12,239 nt of DNA from an uncultured Butyricicoccus sp. (GTDB taxonomy: Bacteria; Bacillota; Clostridia; Oscillospirales; Butyricicoccaceae), in NCBI GenBank assembly GCA_900557315.1, contig USSI01000024.1:1-12239 (forward strand), written 5' to 3'. The translations under genes and the position numbers were made by a program. The notes under the pieces were generated by a model, which ran no database searches, was not told the DNA's origin, and saw only the letters and a program-made list of their open reading frames with translations. Shown piece by piece: positions 6,342 to 12,239 of the stretch (its first letter is position 1; every line of letters begins with the position of its first letter).

Positions 6342-7199
6342 ATGGCCAAATACGAAAAGGCGCATAAGGACGACGACCTGACGCATGTTGAGGAAAACTA
6401 TGTGGTCGGCGGTGCGGGCAAGGTGTATGACCTCATCCTGCCGATCTGTGTGCTGATTGTGCTGTGCATCTCGGGTATGCTGTACACCGGCGGCATCCTG
6501 GATGGGGCCGGCATCATTGATGCATTCGCCAACTGCGACTCCTCCACCTCGCTTGTGCTCGGCTCGTTCTTTACGCTGATTTTCACCTTCCTGCTGTATA
6601 TCCCGCGGAAAATCCTGTCCTTCGGCCAGTTCTGCGAAGCGTTCACCGAGGGCTTCAAGGCCATGGTGCCCGCTATCCTGATCCTGACCCTCGCCTGGAC
6701 GCTGTCCGGCGTGTGCTCGGAGGAATATCTCAACATCGGCGGTTTTGTCTCCTCGCTGGTGAACGGCGAATCCATGATCGCTACGCTCATGCCTGCGATC
6801 TTCTTCCTGATTGCGCTCGGCCTGGCCTTCGCGACCGGCACCTCCTGGGGTACGTTCGGCATCCTCATCCCGATCGCGGTTGCGGTGTTCGGCGACTCGC
6901 CCAACACCATGCTGGTTATGACGGTTGCGGCCTGCCTGTCCGGCGCGGTCTGCGGCGACCATGTCTCGCCCATCTCGGATACGACCATCCTCGCCTCTGC
7001 GGGCGCACAGTGCAACCATATTGACCACGTTTCCACCCAGATGCCGTATGCGCTGATGATTGCGGCAATCAGCTTTGTCGGCTTCCTCGTAGGCGGCATC
7101 ACAGGCAACGGCTTTGCAGCGCTTGTGCTCGGCGCGGCGCTTCTGATCGGCGCGATTGTGGTGCTGACCCTGAAGTACGGCAAAAAGGAAGCCCAGTAA
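6342..7199 (+). CDS. C-terminal half of NhaC-family antiporter
   Basis: 285 aa in the same frame as the N-terminal half, beginning 21 nt after its stop. The ATG at 6342 has no ribosome binding site (the bases before it are C/T-rich with GGCCCC), so independent expression would be poor. Conserved family features: a charged loop, then VPAILILTLAWTLSG, LAFATGTSWGTFGILIPIA and the CGDHVSPISDTTILAS signature near residues 200-220. It ends at 7199 followed by a 9-bp hairpin. Best read as the remainder of the interrupted gene. Confidence 0.75.
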   Translation: MAKYEKAHKDDDLTHVEENYVVGGAGKVYDLILPICVLIVLCISGMLYTGGILDGAGIIDAFANCDSSTSLVLGSFFTLIFTFLLYIPRKILSFGQFCEAFTEGFKAMVPAILILTLAWTLSGVCSEEYLNIGGFVSSLVNGESMIATLMPAIFFLIALGLAFATGTSWGTFGILIPIAVAVFGDSPNTMLVMTVAACLSGAVCGDHVSPISDTTILASAGAQCNHIDHVSTQMPYALMIAAISFVGFLVGGITGNGFAALVLGAALLIGAIVVLTLKYGKKEAQ

Positions 7200-7226
7200 T
7201 ACCCGGTAAAACCAAACAGACCAACC

Positions 7227-7251
7227 GGCTCCCTCCTTTCGTGAGGGAGCC
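7227..7251 (+). terminator. Hairpin after the NhaC-family gene
   Basis: GGCTCCCTC (7227-7235) and GAGGGAGCC (7243-7251) form a perfect 9-bp stem with a 7-nt loop, 27 nt past the stop. The tail CGGTTTGT is only weakly T-rich, so termination may be partial. Confidence 0.6.
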
Positions 7252-7265
7252 TCGGTTTGTCCAAA

Positions 7266-7412
7266 CCCGCGCGCTGGCGCGCATAAAACCGAAAATTGCG
7301 GGTTACCGCAATTTCCTGCAAAAACCGGGAGCATATATCCCGATTTTTATTCCATTCGATGACTGCCCGCAGCCATCGGCAACGTTCGATGGGAGCCGTG
7401 CGCTTCCATCGA
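7266..7412 (+). other. Hairpin-rich leader upstream of the MATE gene
   Basis: Four further inverted repeats fill the space between the nhaC terminator and the MATE gene: GCGCG/CGCGC (7269-7282); AAATTGCGG/CCGCAATTT (7293-7301 with 7306-7314); AAAAACCGGGA with TCCCGATTTTT (7320-7330 with 7338-7348, one mismatch), which looks like an intrinsic terminator; and TCGATGG/CCATCGA (7386-7392 with 7406-7412) near the ribosome binding site. No known riboswitch consensus is recognised and no confident promoter is seen. The terminator-like element could end leftover nhaC transcription or attenuate the MATE gene. Confidence 0.5.
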
Positions 7413-7437
7413 GAATAACAGAAAGAAGGAACCCCAT

Positions 7438-8793
7438 ATGACCACCGACCTTACCGAAGGCAAACCATCCAAAAAGCTGTTCTGGTTCTCGATCCCGCTG
7501 CTCTTAAGCGTCGCGTTCCAGCAGCTGTACCAGATGGCCGACTCCATGATCGTCGGCCGCTTCGCCATCACGCCCGAAGCGGGCGAGCTTGCGCTCGCCG
7601 CTGTCGGCGCAAGCTATCCGATCACGCAGCTGTTCGTCGCCGTGGCAACCGGCGTCAATATCGGAACGAGCGTGCTGGTTTCCCAGCTGTTCGGCGCCAA
7701 GCGCTACCTGCGCATGAAAACCGCTATCTCGACCGCACTGATTACCACCTCGGCCATCGCGCTGCTGCTCACGCTGATCGGCGCGCTCGCAACGGACGGC
7801 ATGATGGCCGCGCTGCAGACCCCGGCGGACATCTTTGACGATGGCTCGCTTTACCTGCGCGTGTATGTGTTCGGCCTGCTGTTCCTGTTCCTCTACAACG
7901 TGTGCACAGGTATTTTCAACGCCATGGGCGACAGCCGCACCCCGCTCATCCTGCTCATCATCTCCTCGGTCACGAATGTCATCCTTGACCTGGCCTTCGT
8001 GGCAGGGCTGCATTGGGATGTTGCAGGTGTTGCCTGGGCGACCTTCATCGCGCAGGGCGGCTCGGGCGTGCTGGCGTTTTTCCTGCTGCTGCGCCGGGTG
8101 CACTCCTTCGACACGGGCGGCCATTTCCTGCTTTTCTCGCCCGAAATGCTGCGCCGCCTGACCAACTATGCCGTGCCCTCGATCGCACAGCAGAGTTTCG
8201 TTTCGGTCGGCAACGTCATCATCCAGTATTTCGTCAACCTGTGCGGCGCGACGGTCATCGCAGGCTACTCTGCGGCGACCAAGGTCAATATGTTCGCGCT
8301 GACCTGCTGCATGTCGTTTGCCTCCGGCCTGTCCAGCTATGTAGCGCAGAACATCGGCGCGCGCAAGCTGGACCGCATCGGCCCCGGCCTCAAGGCAGGC
8401 GCGATGTTCTCCATCGGCCTTGCGCTCGTATTCATGGCGGTCTATCTGCCGTTTGCGGATGTGCTGATCGGCCTGTTCATTCCCGCAGGCAGCGGCTCGG
8501 GCGTCATCGACGTGGGCCGGCAGTATCTGTACATCCTGACGCCGTTCTACGTCATCATATGCATCAAATTTGTCTGCGACAGCGTGCTGCGCGGCGCAGG
8601 CGCAATGCGTCCGTTCATGGTCACAACGTTCTCCGACCTGATCCTGCGCGTCGGCTTCTCGATGATCCTGTTCCAGTTCTGGCAGGAACTCGGCATCTGG
8701 ATTTCCTGGCCGATCGGCTGGCTCCTCGGCACCGCGATTTCGGCATTCTTTTACAGAAGCGGCGTGTGGAGACGGAATCTGCCCAATCTGTAA
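7438..8793 (+). CDS. MATE-family multidrug/toxic compound efflux transporter
   Basis: 451 aa, a polytopic membrane protein of normal MATE length (12 expected segments), exporting drugs or metabolites in exchange for Na+ or H+. Seen in order: a short cytoplasmic N-terminus (TEGKPSKKLFWFSIPLLLS), the first-segment signature QQLYQMADSMIVGRF, AAVGASYPITQLFVAVATGV, GTSVLVSQLFGAKR, FNAMGDSRTPL in the middle, and a matching second half with SAATKVNMFALTCCMSFASG and VAQNIGARK. The start is supported by AAGGA 7 nt upstream. It is the last plus-strand gene before a strong terminator shared with the convergent nagA. The leader is hairpin-rich and may attenuate expression. Substrate unknown; the NorM or DinF branch cannot be settled from the sequence. 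Confidence 0.93.
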   Translation: MTTDLTEGKPSKKLFWFSIPLLLSVAFQQLYQMADSMIVGRFAITPEAGELALAAVGASYPITQLFVAVATGVNIGTSVLVSQLFGAKRYLRMKTAISTALITTSAIALLLTLIGALATDGMMAALQTPADIFDDGSLYLRVYVFGLLFLFLYNVCTGIFNAMGDSRTPLILLIISSVTNVILDLAFVAGLHWDVAGVAWATFIAQGGSGVLAFFLLLRRVHSFDTGGHFLLFSPEMLRRLTNYAVPSIAQQSFVSVGNVIIQYFVNLCGATVIAGYSAATKVNMFALTCCMSFASGLSSYVAQNIGARKLDRIGPGLKAGAMFSIGLALVFMAVYLPFADVLIGLFIPAGSGSGVIDVGRQYLYILTPFYVIICIKFVCDSVLRGAGAMRPFMVTTFSDLILRVGFSMILFQFWQELGIWISWPIGWLLGTAISAFFYRSGVWRRNLPNL

Positions 8794-8842
8794 GTCTCTC
8801 CATCCGAACCACGCTTCCAATCGAACAAAAAGCAGCAAAATG

Positions 8843-8875
8843 AAAAGAGTTTCCCGCAAGGGAAACTCTTTTTTT
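8843..8875. terminator. Bidirectional intrinsic terminator between MATE gene and nagA
   Basis: A perfect 13-bp stem, AAAAGAGTTTCCC (8843-8855) with its complement (8860-8872), closed by a GCAA tetraloop and continued by TTT on the plus strand. The A-rich 5' side supplies a U-tract on the minus strand, so it can end both convergent transcripts. Confidence 0.92.
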
Positions 8876-8922
8876 GTGCTCTGTATCCCGCGCCTGCCGC
8901 AGCGCGGTGTGCCGGACAGTTT

Positions 8923-10038
8923 TCAGTCGATGATCTGCCCGCGCAGGATGATGGTGTTGATGTTCAGGTCCTCATCCAGCAAAATGATGTTCGCCAGCTT
9001 GCCCGGCTCGAGCGAGCCGTAATCGTGCTCAATACCGATGGCGCGCGCCGGGTTGGTCGATGCCGACCGCACCGCCTGCCCGAACGGCACGCCCATTTCC
9101 ACCGCCCGCCGCATGCAGCCGAACAGGTTGCAGACCGAACCCGCGAGCGTCTTGCCGCCGTGCATGGTGGCGCGGCCGTTCTGCACGGTGACCTCCTGCC
9201 CGCCGAGGGAATACGTACCGTCGCCCAGCCCGGTGGCTGCCATGCTGTCCGAAATCATGATAATCCGGTTCTCAAACAGGCGGAACGCCACCCGCACAGC
9301 GGACGGATGCACATGCACCCCATCCGTAATCAGTTCCACGCCGACCTCGTCGTTATCCAGCGCCGCGCCGATCACGCCGGGTTCCCGATGGGTCATCGGG
9401 GCCATGGCATTGAACAGGTGGGTCACCTCGCACGCGCCGCGGCGGAAGGCCTCGCACGCGGTGTCATAGTCCGCGTCCGTGTGGGAGAGCGACAGGCGCA
9501 CCTCGCCGGCCAGCTCTTCGATCATGTCCAGCGCGCCGGGCAGCTCGGGCGCAAGGTCGCACAGCCGGATCATGCCCTGCGCCTTGTCCTGCAGGCGGCG
9601 GAACAGCGCTGCATCCGGCTTTTGCAGCCAGGCGCTGTTCTGCGCCCCCTTGCGGCTTTCCGCAAGGAACGGCCCTTCCAGATTGATACCCGCCAGCGCG
9701 GCGTCCCAGCGGCCCGAACGGTAGGTTGCCGCCGCCTCCATAATGGTGGACAGCTGCCCCTCGGGCAGCGTCATGGTAGCCGGGCAGATCGCGCAGATAC
9801 CGTTTTCTGCCTGATAACGCGCCATGGCGGAAAGCGCCTCATGCGTGCCGTCGCACAGGTCGTAGCCCGCGCAGCCGTGGAAATGGATATCGACCAGGCC
9901 CGGGATGGCGTACAGGCCGCCCATATCGCAGGCATCCGCCGAAGGCGGGGCCGACGCGATACGGTCGCCCGAGATCGCCAGCCCGCCGGTGCGGAAGCTG
10001 CCGTCCGGCTGATAAATTCTGAGATTGCGAAACTCCAT
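8923..10038 (-). CDS. nagA: N-acetylglucosamine-6-phosphate deacetylase
   Basis: 371 aa amidohydrolase that removes acetate from GlcNAc-6-P to give glucosamine-6-P for NagB, in the cytoplasm. Metal and active-site residues visible: H52 and H54 in DIHFHG, E121 in NLEGPF, H186 in SHTDAD, H207 in THLFNA and the catalytic D264 in SDSMAATG. E. coli NagA has Gln/Asn at the HxH site and one metal; the intact HxH here fits the two-metal B. subtilis-type enzyme. It starts 6 nt after the nagB stop with no good ribosome binding site of its own, so translation is probably coupled to nagB. The C-terminal NPARAIGI and the GSLEPGKLANIILLD barrel-return segment are present. Full length and intact. Confidence 0.96.
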   Translation of the reverse strand: MEFRNLRIYQPDGSFRTGGLAISGDRIASAPPSADACDMGGLYAIPGLVDIHFHGCAGYDLCDGTHEALSAMARYQAENGICAICPATMTLPEGQLSTIMEAAATYRSGRWDAALAGINLEGPFLAESRKGAQNSAWLQKPDAALFRRLQDKAQGMIRLCDLAPELPGALDMIEELAGEVRLSLSHTDADYDTACEAFRRGACEVTHLFNAMAPMTHREPGVIGAALDNDEVGVELITDGVHVHPSAVRVAFRLFENRIIMISDSMAATGLGDGTYSLGGQEVTVQNGRATMHGGKTLAGSVCNLFGCMRRAVEMGVPFGQAVRSASTNPARAIGIEHDYGSLEPGKLANIILLDEDLNINTIILRGQIID

Positions 10039-10044
10039 AGACGC

Positions 10045-10782
10045 TTACAACAGGTCCAGGCTCTTGGACAGCGCAGCCTCGTCCGCCACAACCGAAACAT
10101 CGGTGTGCAGCTGGAGGATGGAGGCGGGGACGCGCGGCGTAACCGGGCCGAAAAATGCTTCACGGACAATATCCGCCTTGTTTTCGCCCGAAACCACGAT
10201 CACAATGCGGCGCGCAAGCATGATGGTCTGCACGCCCATGGTGTACGCCTGGCGCGGCACGTCGTCCGCAGATTCGAAAAAGCGCTTGTTGGCCTCGATG
10301 GTGGACTCGGTCAGGTCCACGCAGTGCGTGCCCTTGGAGAAATACTCGTCCGGCTCGTTAAAGCCGATGTGGCCGTTGACGCCCATGCCGAGCAGCTGCA
10401 GGTCGATGCCGCCCGCGGCTTTGATCGCCGCGTCATAGCGCGCGCACTCGCGCGCCGCGTCCATCTGCGCGCCGTCCGGCAGGTTGATGCGGCTCTCCGG
10501 CACATTGATCGCGTCGAAGAAGTTTTTGTGCATGAAATAATGATAGCTCTGGTCATGGTAAGCGGTCAGGCCGCGGTACTCGTCCAGATTGAAGGTCGTG
10601 CACTCGCCGAAGTCCACGTCGCCCTTGTTGTACCATTTAATCAGCTGCTCGTAAATGCCGATCGGGGACGAGCCGGTCGCGAGGCCCAGCACGGAATCCG
10701 GCTTGAGGATAACCTGCGCCGAAATGATGTTGGCCGCCTTACGGCTCATATCGTTATAGTCCTTTGCACGGATGATTTTCAT
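10045..10782 (-). CDS. nagB: Glucosamine-6-phosphate deaminase
   Basis: 245 aa cytoplasmic isomerase/deaminase converting glucosamine-6-P to fructose-6-P plus ammonia, linking amino-sugar breakdown to glycolysis. Seen: phosphate-binding GLATGSSP at 33-40, D67 in FNLDEY (the proton-transfer Asp), H138 and E143 in GVNGHIGFNEP, and the YTMGVQTIM segment at 180-188. E. coli has Asp where this protein has N136; Asn is, to my knowledge, usual in Firmicutes NagB. The length matches the short B. subtilis type without the E. coli C-terminal allosteric extension. AGG 9 nt before the ATG serves as ribosome binding site. It lies downstream of ptsH with an intrinsic terminator between them and no obvious promoter of its own, and it is followed closely by nagA. 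Confidence 0.96.
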   Translation of the reverse strand: MKIIRAKDYNDMSRKAANIISAQVILKPDSVLGLATGSSPIGIYEQLIKWYNKGDVDFGECTTFNLDEYRGLTAYHDQSYHYFMHKNFFDAINVPESRINLPDGAQMDAARECARYDAAIKAAGGIDLQLLGMGVNGHIGFNEPDEYFSKGTHCVDLTESTIEANKRFFESADDVPRQAYTMGVQTIMLARRIVIVVSGENKADIVREAFFGPVTPRVPASILQLHTDVSVVADEAALSKSLDLL

Positions 10783-10820
10783 ATTCTCTTACCTCTCTCC
10801 TGTTTAATTGACCCTGCTGC

Positions 10821-10848
10821 AAAAAGAAAAGGCGGGCATCTGCCCGCC
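10821..10848 (-). terminator. Intrinsic terminator between ptsH and nagB
   Basis: On the minus strand GGCGGGC AGAT GCCCGCC (10831-10848) is followed by TTTTCTTTTT (10821-10830), a textbook terminator after ptsH. It ends only about 20 nt before the nagB ribosome binding site, so nagBA expression may depend on read-through or on a promoter hidden in or upstream of the hairpin. Confidence 0.9.
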
Positions 10849-10911
10849 TCCGCTCTCCGAGGGACGCCCCTCTGCCTTGGGGAACAGAATGCGGGGCTGT
10901 CTCCGGTTTTC

Positions 10912-11169
10912 TTACAGGTTATCCTTAAGGAACTGCTCGAGCGCTGCCGCTGCGGCCTCTTCGTCCTCGCCCTCGATGGTCAGGCGCACGGTGTCGCCCT
11001 GCTTGACGCCCATGCTCATCACGCCCATGATGCGCTTGGCATCGACTTCCTTCTTCGGGCCTGCGATCTTGATGCTGGACTTGAACTGGGCGGCCTCCTT
11101 GACCAGCATGCCTGCCGGGCGCGCGTGGATGCCGAGCTCATCGGTAATGGTGTACTCAAAGGTTTTCAT
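10912..11169 (-). CDS. ptsH: HPr phosphocarrier protein with Arg at position 46
   Basis: 85 aa, the usual HPr length. HPr carries phosphate from enzyme I to PTS sugar permeases. The phosphorylated His15 is in the canonical GIHARPAG motif at 13-20, and the second conserved segment IMGVMSMG is at 47-54. The regulatory Ser46, which HPr kinase modifies in Firmicutes for CcpA-dependent catabolite control, is replaced by Arg (AKRIMGVMSMG; codon CGC). Transport function should be kept, but this HPr cannot be Ser46-phosphorylated. AGGA lies 10 nt before the ATG. The gene has its own promoter about 300 nt upstream and a terminator downstream, then nagB and nagA, hinting at a role with amino-sugar PTS uptake. 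Another HPr with Ser46 may exist elsewhere in the genome. Confidence 0.95.
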   Translation of the reverse strand: MKTFEYTITDELGIHARPAGMLVKEAAQFKSSIKIAGPKKEVDAKRIMGVMSMGVKQGDTVRLTIEGEDEEAAAAALEQFLKDNL

Positions 11170-11467
11170 AATTGCATTTTCCTTTCTATCGTAACATTTT
11201 TGGAATGGATTGCATTACATTCCGGGGATTTCCGGCAATTCGGTGCGCGGGAACCAGCCTGCCCTATCCGTCCGGCAGTATGCCCCGGCACAGCGGGAAT
11301 ATCCGAAAGCCGGCGCAGCCCCCATCCAGCGGACAGGCAGCCGCCGAAAATGAAAAGAACCAAACTCCTGCGCTGCCGGGCAGACTCGTTTTCAGGCCGG
11401 CTGCGAGAAATTTGGTTATGCCCGCCAATATGGCAACAAGCCAATCCGAGGGCGACGTCCGCTTGAT
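11170..11467 (-). other. Long structured 5' leader of ptsH, no gene recognised
   Basis: About 300 nt separate the predicted ptsH start site from its ATG. The stretch contains an imperfect 60-nt hairpin closed by AACCAAA/TTTGGTT (11358-11417) with an inner CCGG/CCGG stem. On the minus strand the hairpin is followed by CTTTTCATTTTC (11346-11357), which could end a short RNA. Further down are several CCGG-centred inverted repeats, and GGAATG/CATTCC (11202-11223) lies just before the ribosome binding site. I recognise no known riboswitch or T-box consensus and no convincing coding frame. Confidence 0.45.
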
Positions 11468-11473
11468 GCTAAT

Positions 11474-11502
11474 ATTGTAACAAACCGGTATGCATTTTTC
11501 AA
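11474..11502 (-). promoter_or_regulatory. Sigma-A promoter of ptsH
   Basis: Minus strand TTGAAA (11497-11502), exactly 17 nt, then TACAAT (11474-11479): five of six matches in each box. The start would be near 11467. No better promoter was found closer to ptsH. Confidence 0.75.
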
Positions 11503-11588
11503 GACAGGAAGCCTAAAGCATATTGCCGAAAAATACCCCTTCATTTTCGTCACATCATACAAAGGAAAGCGCCTCTGTCCGCAGGCCT

Positions 11589-11617
11589 TTGACGGGCGCA
11601 TCTATTTATGTTATCCT
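11589..11617 (+). promoter_or_regulatory. Promoter of the small Cys-rich gene
   Basis: TTGACG (11589-11594), a 17-nt spacer and TATCCT (11612-11617), about 33 nt before the ATG at 11650. The -35 is strong and the -10 is weaker. The region 11503-11588 between the two divergent promoters holds nothing I recognise. Confidence 0.6.
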
Positions 11618-11649
11618 GAAAGAAACCAGAGAAGGCGAGGCAAGAAATC

Positions 11650-11994
11650 ATGAAAATCGACGGCAACGAACTGGCCATCCTGCAGGACCGGCTGGACCGC
11701 GAGGGGAAAAAGCAGGAAGCCTGGAAGGTCAAGCAGGAATTCCTGCAGCAGGTGCGCGAGGCGGGCGACCACTGCCCCTGCCCTGAGGCGTGCCCGCATC
11801 ACGGCAACTGCTTTGAATGCGTCACCATCCACCGCGGGCACCGCGACCACCTGCCCATGTGCCTGTGGGATATGGTCAACGAACGGGTCGCCGCGCTCAG
11901 CCACATGACCGAGGGCTCGCTGCGGGCGTATGAGGACCGCCAGGCCGCCGCTGCGTGCAGCGCCTGCCCGGGCTGCCCGCCGGACAACAGCTGA
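11650..11994 (+). CDS. Small Cys/His-rich protein, probable metal-binding, function unknown
   Basis: 114 aa, soluble, no signal peptide or membrane segment. The N-terminal 40 residues form a charged helix (LQDRLDREGKKQEAWKVKQE). A dense Cys/His block follows: C42, C44, C48, H50, H51, C54, C57, H61, H64, H67 and C71, in the pattern CPCPEACPHHGNCFECVTIH...LPMC. Similar CxxHGxCxxCVxxH...PxC patterns occur, as I recall, in small uncharacterised Firmicutes proteins, and suggest zinc or iron-sulphur binding. Three more Cys (103, 106, 109) lie at the C-terminus in CSACPGC. GAGG 9 nt upstream, its own promoter and its own terminator show a real single-gene unit. It is divergent from ptsH and convergent with the cutC-like gene, giving no functional hint. 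I do not assign a function. Confidence 0.82.
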   Translation: MKIDGNELAILQDRLDREGKKQEAWKVKQEFLQQVREAGDHCPCPEACPHHGNCFECVTIHRGHRDHLPMCLWDMVNERVAALSHMTEGSLRAYEDRQAAAACSACPGCPPDNS

Positions 11995-12000
11995 AATCAG

Positions 12001-12027
12001 AAAAGCCAGGCAGCGCCTGGCTTTTTT
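12001..12027. terminator. Bidirectional intrinsic terminator after the Cys-rich gene
   Basis: AAAAGCCAGGC (12001-12011) pairs perfectly with GCCTGGCTTTT (12015-12025), with a 3-nt loop and TTTTTT on the plus strand. The A-run gives a short T-run on the minus strand, so it can also end the convergent cutC-like transcript, whose stop is at 12044. Confidence 0.9.
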
Positions 12028-12043
12028 CGTTCTCTGCCGCCCC

Positions 12044-12239
12044 TCACCCGCCGCAGAGCGCGTCGAGCGCCTGCCGCGCCCTGCGCACCGCGTCCTCGTC
12101 GCACCGCCAGACCTCGAACTCGCTGATGCCCGGCAGGCCCATGGGCACGCCTTCGCGGCGGAAGGCCATGCGGCTGTCCTCTGTGCGTTTGGCGGACAGG
12201 TGGAAGGCGTTCGCGCCCGTCGCGGGCTGGAGGGTGCGG
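12044..12239 (-). CDS. cutC: C-terminal fragment of a CutC-like protein (cut by the window edge)
   Basis: 64 codons plus a TGA stop at 12044-12046; the frame runs off the right edge with no start, so only the 3' end is present. The visible protein has TGANAFHLSAKR, then SRMAFRREGVPMG, then EFEVWRCDEDAVRRAR. This matches the end of CutC TIM-barrel proteins, where E. coli has EVHSSA, SPMRYRNQGLSM and an EY...VDGAAV tail. CutC was named for copper homeostasis, but that role is disputed and its reaction is not settled. Identity is by recalled pattern over a short piece, so moderately sure. The gene is convergent with the Cys-rich gene and shares its terminator. Confidence 0.7.
   Translation of the reverse strand, partial: RTLQPATGANAFHLSAKRTEDSRMAFRREGVPMGLPGISEFEVWRCDEDAVRRARQALDALCGG

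Larger units (their letters stand above)
5703..7199 (+). pseudogene. NhaC-family Na+/H+ (or malate/lactate-type) antiporter interrupted by an in-frame TGA
   Basis: Read through the TGA at 6318-6320, the frame gives 497 residues plus the stop position, the normal size of an NhaC-family exchanger (Pfam Na_H_antiporter). The bases after the stop keep the frame and encode ADFDFGP before the next ATG; DFGPM is what this family has at that point, so both halves belong to one protein. No frameshift is needed, so a single base change would restore it. TGA is a normal terminator here (AGCS and YhhQ genes end in it), so recoding is unlikely. Either the gene is newly inactivated, the base is a sequencing or assembly error, or the halves are made separately. 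The promoter, leader and terminator look intact, which suggests recent decay or an error. Confidence 0.7.

Noticed and set aside
6186..7334. Long minus-strand open frame opposite the nhaC half
   Set aside because: The plus-strand frame shows clear NhaC motifs. The antisense product is a low-complexity charged sequence that runs through the terminator hairpin.
7504..8859. 451-codon minus-strand open frame opposite the MATE gene
   Set aside because: The plus frame is an unmistakable MATE transporter. The antisense product is Asp/Glu/Arg/Gln-rich and has no ribosome binding site.
11166..11177. Three-codon frame ATG CAA TTA TGA overlapping the ptsH start
   Set aside because: Its spacing from AGGA is only about 2 nt, too short for initiation; ptsH itself is 10 nt away. 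Probably chance.
9025..11466. Very long plus-strand open frame (813 codons)
   Set aside because: It is antisense to nagA, nagB and ptsH. Its translation is rich in Arg/His/Ala with no family match, an effect of high GC and biased codon use in the real genes.
1..12239. CRISPR array, tRNA, rRNA, insertion sequence or prophage genes
   Set aside because: I saw no spaced direct repeats, no cloverleaf or rRNA segments, and no transposase or integrase frames on either strand.

Overview
The window looks like chromosome of a GC-rich, gut-type Firmicute, most likely a Clostridia/Oscillospirales member. This is inferred from strong G-rich ribosome binding sites, sigma-A type promoters, an HPr phosphocarrier, a Firmicutes-length NagB, an AGCS symporter, an NhaC-family antiporter and a queuosine-salvage gene pair. 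No organism can be named from the sequence alone.

Layout, left to right. (1) 73-2226, minus: an A+T-rich N6-adenine DNA methylase with an N-terminal helix-turn-helix and a C-terminal HsdS-like half-specificity domain, with its own promoter and a possible operator. Its composition differs sharply from everything to its right, so it was probably acquired. (2) 2450-3890, minus: a two-gene operon of a radical SAM enzyme and a YhhQ-family transporter, together a probable queuine/preQ1 salvage unit. It is preceded by a roughly 170-nt leader holding a preQ1-I-like fold, a possible antiterminator and a textbook intrinsic terminator. (3) 4133-5536, plus: an AGCS alanine/glycine:cation symporter, divergent from the queuosine operon. 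(4) 5703-7199, plus: an NhaC-family antiporter split by an in-frame TGA at 6318-6320. (5) 7438-8793, plus: a MATE efflux transporter behind a hairpin-rich leader, ending in a terminator shared with the convergent nagA. (6) 11169 down to 8923, minus: ptsH-nagB-nagA, that is HPr, glucosamine-6-phosphate deaminase and GlcNAc-6-phosphate deacetylase. ptsH has a promoter about 300 nt upstream and an intrinsic terminator between it and nagB. (7) 11650-11994, plus: a small Cys/His-rich protein of unknown function, followed by a bidirectional terminator. (8) 12044 to the right edge, minus: the C-terminal end of a CutC-like protein.

How the genes work together. NagA and NagB turn GlcNAc-6-P into fructose-6-P, and HPr supplies phosphate to the PTS that would deliver GlcNAc-6-P; the PTS permease is not in the window. 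The radical SAM/YhhQ pair would import queuosine precursors and recover preQ1, with premature termination in the leader matching an OFF switch. The remaining genes are mostly independent transporters.

Most worth a second look: the preQ1-type attenuated leader, the HPr with Arg in place of regulatory Ser46, the interrupted nhaC, the long ptsH leader, and the HTH-methylase-specificity fusion.
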